Source of the DNA: Diorhabda sublineata
Taxonomy: Eukaryota > Arthropoda > Insecta > Coleoptera > Chrysomelidae
Assembly: GCF_026230105.1 (NCBI RefSeq)
Contig: NC_079486.1
Coordinates: 8,308,001-8,372,000, forward strand
Reading direction: 5' to 3'
Length of the DNA: 64,000 nt
The translations under genes and the position numbers were made by a program. This document shows, one piece after another, positions 58,041 through 64,000 of this stretch (positions are counted from its first letter, which is position 1; every line of letters begins with the position of its first letter). Under the pieces are notes generated by a model. The model had not been told where the DNA came from. It worked only from the letters and a program-made list of their open reading frames with translations, and made no database searches.

Positions 58041-59433
58041 TGCAGAAAGTTGTTTCATTAAGGTCAACACAGCTTGGAGCATTTCTATACACCTTGTTTT
58101 ACACAGTGACTTTGAACTATATTTACCTGGTTCAATTCAATCGGAGATATAGACAGTTGCTGTATACTACAAGAAGTTGAATCTTGGAAATTCTGGTTTG
58201 GACTTTCTTAACTATTCCACTTTTCGATTCGATTAACTTCGGCGCAAATTCTGAAGCTAGATATACTGTGAAATTACCTTTGCCGAAACAACTCCCAGTT
58301 GCATCTATAATTTCATCTTCTATATAATACGTTTTGGACACAACAAGAAAGCACCATTTAATAATTGGAATAAGCTTAATTGAGGTGCAATCTGCGAAAC
58401 GGTTTTTGTTGGCAGAAATCTTGAGAAAGCCTATGGATATTTAGCGTCAGTGTGTTTGAAGTAACTTTTCTTAATTTCAAAACTTTCCCATTTTCTGAAA
58501 AATTCTACTATTCACTGGCAAACAGAAACATCATCTAAATAGTTTTAGTTTAAAAATAAAAAGGTATAAGACATCAATCAATCCAAAATATAAGTCAAAT
58601 TCACTTTATTTACAATCCAAATTACAAATTTAATGATATGAATATTCACTATCTATGGAAATTTAAATACCCGGATCTCATCGACGGTTATTGAACAAAG
58701 TCATAGAACATTCTAATCCTGGAGCTTTTGGCGAACATTATCTAATCAAAGTGTATTTCGAACTAGAGTTTCCATAGATAATCCAATTATTTTATCCTAA
58801 TTTCACAAAATCTGGTTGCGAATGTGAAGAATCAGAGATCAATGTCCAATTTGGCGAAGGTTCAATTGAACTACTCATATTATTGGTTGTTATACTAATA
58901 GATGGAGTATTGTAAATATTCTCAGTAGTTCTAGAATCACTAATTTCATTTATTATTTATTCTACTATTTTTTTTCTGTATCCGTATATTCTACTTGATC
59001 GCGATTGGTTTTTTCTATCAGATCACCAGATGCAACATTTTCCTACAAATTTAGAAATTATTATATTAAAAATTGGTATTTTCATCTTACCTCTTCATTC
59101 ACAAAGTTATCCTCAAATCCACTTGATGAAGGACTGGCTTTTCCACTACATTCACTTTGTGATTGCTGGTCTAATATACTTTCCGTGGTTAAAATAGTCT
59201 TTGGAGCTGTACGCTACAGCAGAACATTGTAAAATAAAGTGTTACGAGAAATCTGCTAATTTGAAGAAGACTACACTGTTCATATTCCGAGCTGATCTAC
59301 TCGAGGTTACTGGAATCGGAAATAAGTGAAATTGCCAGTTTAAATTTGGAGGAAGCCTGATGTGAGAAGTATTTTTCGAAGTCCACGAACTAGTGATCAG
59401 TGGCGGAAGGCTGCAAATTTTTTTTAGATACAT
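58041..59433 (-). CDS. multi-exon gene fragment, Ser/Asn/Thr-rich protein of unknown function (best copy)
   Basis: Minus-strand exon-like pieces: 59433-59270 ('LPPLITSSWTSKNTSHIRLP', 'FPIPVTSSRSARNMNS'); about 59216-59092, ending GAAGAG|GTAAGA ('TILTTESILDQQSQSECSGK', 'SPSSSGFEDNFVNEE'); from a TTTGTAG acceptor at about 59044, 'ENVASGDLIEKTNRDQVEYT'; about 58950-58800 'TENIYNTPSISITTNN', 'SPNWTLISDSSHSQPDF'; 58341-58130 'IEDEIIDATGSCFGKGNFTV', 'LASEFAPKLIESKSG', then on to a CAG|GTAAAT donor near 58131 ('SIQQLSISPIELNQ'). Several good splice sites make this a genuine eroding or partial gene. Copies A and B hold subsets. No domain recognised; exon joining is approximate. Confidence 0.45.
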
Positions 59434-59919
59434 TCTAACAATACTTGTTTAAAAAAAAAGAGCAGAATACATTTGTACAAACTATAATTATCGAAATTCA
59501 ATTAGTTTATCTGAATTACAAAATATTTTCTGTAGCTAAGGTGAAGAATAAGTTTATATTGTATTGAATGTAACATTGTAACATTTTTGAGGATAATTTG
59601 GTTTTTCCTTTGCCGTAAAAACGAGATATTTTTTTATATAGCATATTTGTTTTCTGAGTAGAAAAGTACAGGATTAAGTTTTAATAAACGAAAGACAAAG
59701 AGTTATTTTCTTCTATTTTTTTTCAAATTTTATATATTTTATATATAGAATCAATCATGACAACGTTAAGTTCTGTAGGTAGAATTGGTCACAACATTAA
59801 GTATGCAAAACTCAAAAGTTATAAAAGTTTTACATTTGTTTTTCTAAAGACTGCGAACCGTGGAAAACGCGTTAGGCGCTACATGCTTTTCCGTGGTTCA
59901 ATTAATAGAGAACTACAAA
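59434..59919. other. spacer before gypsy copy D3
   Basis: AT-rich. A 63-codon plus-strand frame from 59757 runs up to the gypsy RT start and may be the eroded protease-RT linker, but has no motif. Confidence 0.3.
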
Positions 59920-60935
59920 CCACTCAAAGCGAAGACAACGAATATTGAGGTGAAAATTGTACTGAAAAGCGAAGAACCGATTTATTAGCGATCAAGAAGA
60001 CTATCGGCATCCGAAAAATAAGAAGTAGATAGAAAGATAGAGGAATGGTTAAAAGATGTAATAATCAAACCGAGTTTTTCGGATTTCGCTAGTCCTATTG
60101 GACTAGTGGGAAAAAAGGATGGCCGAACCGTGGTACACAAATGGCAATAAAAAGGATATTGACTAGAGTAGAGTATGAAGATTTTTATTTAGAGCATGAT
60201 ATATTGTATAAATACGATAATGGATTAAAATTACTTGTCATACCAAACAACATGAACAACAAAGAACAAAAAATAATAACAAAAGTCCACGAGATAGGAA
60301 ATTTTTGAAAGAAAAAAACAGAAGAAATAGTAAACAAGGAATTTTACATACCAAGACTAAAAGACAAAATAGAAACGATTAAAAATAACTGTATACCTTG
60401 TAAATTATAGAATAAAAAAGAAGAAAAGAAAGAATGAGTGCTTCATCCTATACAAAAGCTAGAAGATCCACTAGAGAGGTATCACGTCGACCAATTAGGA
60501 CCAATGAAGTCAACAAAAAAAAATATCAGTACATTTTTGTGGTAGTTGATGACTTTTCCAAATTTGTGTGGCTTTACCCAACAAAATAAACCACGACGAA
60601 AGAAGTGACATGTTGTCTTGAAAAATAGCGTAAAATATATCACCTTGTCCTGTAGGAAAGAAAGAAGGAATGTTCCATCCTAAAATCAACAAATTCAACC
60701 ACGACGAAAGAAGTGATATGTTGTCTTAGCGTAAAATATTTGGAAGCCCGTCAAGGATAATATCTGACAGAGGATCCGCGTTCCGTTCTGAAAAATTCGA
60801 ATCATATTGTCGAGAAGAAAATATTAAACATGTGTTAACAACTTGTGAAGTCCCACGAGGTAATGGAGAATTGTAAAGGGTAAATAGGACCCTTATACCA
60901 GTCTTAACAAAACTTAGCGGCCGCAAGTTGAACTA
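59920..60935 (+). pseudogene. gypsy (Ty3) pol remnant, copy D3
   Basis: The most complete of three copies at the 5' side. It has RT entry 'VKIVLKSEEPIY', 'RSRRLSASEK', 'IEEWLKDVIIKPSFSDFASP', 'IGLVGKKDGR', then the same RT deletion as D2. Next come integrase HHCC ('YDNGLKLLVIPNNMN', 'VHEIGNF', 'FYIPRLKDKIETIKNNCIPC') and the core halves ('YHVDQLGPMKSTKK', 'SDRGSAFRSEKFESYCREEN'). D2 and D3 share the internal deletion, so they descend from one damaged copy. Confidence 0.9.
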
Positions 60936-60964
60936 AATAAAAATTCTATTTGTGTTTAATTTCT

Positions 60965-62575
60965 ATACACACTAGCGCCTCCCGCTATCCAAACGCCAAA
61001 TTAAACACGATTCTATAGACACTATCTATCTCTGTCGACCAATCGCCAAGCTAAAACACTATTCTATGGACACTAGCGCCTCCTGCCGGTCAAACGCCAA
61101 ATTAAACACGATTCCATACACAGTAGCGCCCCCAGCGAGTCAAACGCCAAACTAAACAAATTCCCATAGACACTGGCGCCTCCCGCTAGCCAAAAGTCAA
61201 ATTAAACACGATTCTATAGACATATAAATCTATTTCAACAAATCGCCAAACTAAAATATGATTCTATACTTACTAGCGCCCCCTACCGGCTAGACGCCAA
61301 ATTAAGCACGGTTCCATAAACAAAAGCGCCACTCGCTAGCAAAACGCAAAATTAAATACGATTCTGTAGACACCAGTGACCTCTGCCGGCCAAACGCCAA
61401 ACTAAACACAATTCCATAGACACAAGCGCCTTCCGCCGGCCAAACGCCAAATTAAACACGATTCCATTGACAGTAGCACCCCCTGCTGGTTGGACGCAAA
61501 ACTAAACAAGATTCCCTAGACACTAGCGCCTCACGCTACCCAAACGCCAAATTAAAACGATTCTATAGACACTAGCGCCACCTGCCAATCAAACGACAAA
61601 TTAAACACGATTCCATAGACAGTAGCGCCCCCAGCGGGCCAAACGCCAAACTAAACAAGTTCCCATAGACACTGGCGCCTCCCGCTAGCCAAAAGTCAAA
61701 TTAAACACGATTCTATAGACATATAAATCTATTTCAACAAATCGCCAAACTAAAACACGATTCTCTAGACACTAGCGCCCCCTACCGGCGAGACGCCAAA
61801 TTAAACACGGTTCCATAAACAAAAGCGCCTCTCGCTAGCAAAACGCCAAATTAAATACGATTCTGTAGACAGCAGCGACCTCTGCCGGCCAGACGCCAAA
61901 CTAAACAAGATTCCATAGACACTAGCGCCTCCCGCTAGCCAAACGTCAAATTAAACACGATTCTATTGACCGATCGCCAAACTAACCAAACACGAACTTA
62001 CGCCATCTGGCGAGGAATAGTCAAACTGGAAGTACCTAGCGGCTGCAAGTTGATCTTGATAAAAATACTATTTGTGTTTGATTTCTATACACACCAGTTC
62101 CTCCTGCCGGTCAGACGCCAAACTAGACCCGATTCTATAGACACTAGCGCCCTCTGCCGGCTGGACGTCAAACTAAACACGATTCTATACACACTACCGC
62201 CCTCTGCCGGTCAAACGATAAACTAAAACACGAATTAGCGCCATCTAGCGAGGTATAGTCGAACTGAAAGTACTTAGCGGCCGCAAGTTAAACTAAATAA
62301 AAATTCTCTTTGTGTTCAATTTCTATACACACTAGCGCCCCCCGCCAATTAGACACCAAACTAAATACGGTTCCATAGACGCCAAACAAAACAAGGTTCC
62401 ATAGACACAAGCGCCTCCTGCCGGTCAAACGCCAAATTAAATACGATTCCATAGACAGTAGAGCCCTTACCGGCCAGACGCCAAACTAAACACGGTTCAA
62501 TAGACACTAGCGCACCCTGCTGGCCAGATGCCAAATTAAATTCAATTCTATAGACACTAGCGCCTCCCGCCAGCC
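60965..62575. repeat. 50-bp minisatellite array D3 with CTCF-like cores
   Basis: About 30 units. GACATATAAATCTATTTCAAC variants lie about 500 bp apart (61219, 61718). CTCF-like cores include CTAGCGCCCCCTACCGG at 61274 and 61773 and CTAGCGCCACCTGCCAA at 61573. Near 62000-62290 two AGCGGC(T/C)GCAAGTT.. blocks interrupt the array, both in direct orientation. Confidence 0.95.
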
Positions 62576-64000
62576 AGATATTGTCATTCGTTTTCTTAAT
62601 GCTTATTTGACACTTCTCAATTTGTCACTATGCAATCCAATCAACCGTTTATTCTATAATTATATCCATTCAGATTTGATATCATTATTGAAGATATCTA
62701 CGGCTCCATTTTCCAATTCTTCTTCATACTTATACAATTCGAAATTATGTATGATTGTACCATTCAAGTCCAGAAAGAAATCATGCTCATATACGTTTCA
62801 AACGATAAGCATTCTTACTTCTTTTCAGCCTCATTTTCCTCATCATGGCTCTTCACATTACTACAAATATATAATAATAATAATTTGTTCTTGAGCTAAG
62901 TGGTTTTTAAAATATTTATTTTGCCAATCTATTACGAGATTTAAGTATATTAAATAAATCATTAAAATTTAGAAGAAATTCATCTGTAGTACCTGCATTA
63001 TGGAAATATGTATTAATATCCGTTCTCGATAAATAAAGAGGAACAGCTGCTCAGTAACCATCACAAAAAGGCGTTACATTGTTTCCACCTTTACACTGAT
63101 AAATTTCGCAAATCATGCAACTTGGAATTTCGTCGAAATGGTCCAATTACAACTCTGGTTAGCAAAACGATATCGAAAAAAATTATATATCATTAGAAAA
63201 TCTACACTCTAGCGATGTTTATAAAAAAACAAAAGCTTCCTACCAACTTTACTTTTTTTTAAACGCATGAATTGTTGTAATAATATGAATATTTAAGATA
63301 TAATACATACTGTGAAAGTTATGAAGTTATACTTCTTGCATAAGTTAAAATAAGAAGGGACATGAAAATCATGAAAATGAAGAAAATAAAGTGAATTATT
63401 GAAGAAATGAGTCGTTTTAGAAAATATCTTGTTTAACAATTCAACAATTTTCTACGTAAAATTGGGTTGGATGTCAGTAATTTACAAAAAGTTTTTGTCA
63501 TAATAGTACAGCAAGTCAGCAATGTGAAAAATGAGATCAGGAGTTGTTATGACAGCTATATATGATAAGGAATCAATCTGATGAGTTTTAAACAGAAAGA
63601 AGAGATTTTAAGAGATTTTAAGAAAAAAAGGATTATGATAGAGTGGAGTGATAAACTCCACTTTAATAATGAAAATAATGAATTTTGATCTTCTGCTTTA
63701 GAAGATAATCTATAAAAAATATATCGAGTGAAAAAGAAGACATGTACCAACAAAATTAAAAGGAGTAACAGAAAGAGGCATATTCAAAATTATACTTATC
63801 TACAATTATTCTATATATCTCGTAACAGTAAAGGATGACAGAGAGTTGAAAAGCTAAGAACAAATGTGGGAAAACATTTAGAAATGTGGTCCCCTCAAAA
63901 TTCTTTATACATATAATTAATATAAAATAGATACCTTCCATAGGACAGCTGTAATCCTACATTTTGATATTTAGGACTTGTTTTGAAAAGAATACTGTTC
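62576..64000 (-). repeat. composite tail of D3 (repeat E and beyond), runs off the window
   Basis: Colinear with 17011-18450, including the AGTGGAGT-GATAA-ACTCCACT hairpin at about 63642-63662. It has a small AGAGATTTTA tandem insertion at 63600. The right end lies outside the window. Confidence 0.85.

Overview
The window reads as nuclear DNA of an insect. It is AT-rich, with short GT-AG introns of about 50-80 bp, AATAAA poly(A) signals and a dense mix of insect-type transposons (mariner, hAT, piggyBac, copia, gypsy, LINE, P-like). A beetle is possible, but the sequence alone does not fix the order. No bacterial operons, rRNA, tRNA or CRISPR array were seen.

Layout. 0.5-1.7 kb: a small two-exon coiled-coil gene. 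1.9-3.3 kb: an uninterrupted (AC)713 tract. 3.5-8.3 kb: a graveyard of copia, hAT, mariner, LINE and piggyBac pieces. 8.9-9.8 kb: a four-exon proteasome beta-5-like gene with a truncated 3' end and a mariner fragment touching its start codon. 12.2-12.6 kb: the last two exons of an unknown gene. 12.7-23 kb: P-like, gypsy, hAT and anonymous repeats, including a 50-bp minisatellite array. 23.9-24.5 kb: first exon of a CW-zinc-finger/PWWP gene. 24.7-26.0 kb: a nearly intact DD41D mariner. 28-33.3 kb: a large imperfect inverted duplication carrying two copies of an ARL14EP-like cysteine-rich gene. 31-41 kb, 45-54 kb and 57-59 kb: three copies, partly permuted, of a segmental duplication that carries gene pieces and a 41-bp minisatellite. 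54-57 kb and 59.9-64 kb: two more copies of the gypsy plus minisatellite plus tail composite first seen at 14.7-18.4 kb.

Genes with reasonable support are the beta-5 paralogue, the CW-PWWP exon, the ARL14EP-like gene at 28.8-29.4 kb, and a few small proteins of unknown function (541-1670, 37309-37554, 42557-42955, and the duplicated gene at 35.7/45.9 kb). Most of the rest is decayed mobile DNA. The most notable pattern is that the 50-bp minisatellite in the gypsy composite repeatedly contains a core resembling the CTCF insulator motif. If real, this would be an array of architectural-protein sites copied with a retroelement-derived repeat. All homology calls come from reading translations and motifs by eye; no database search was run.
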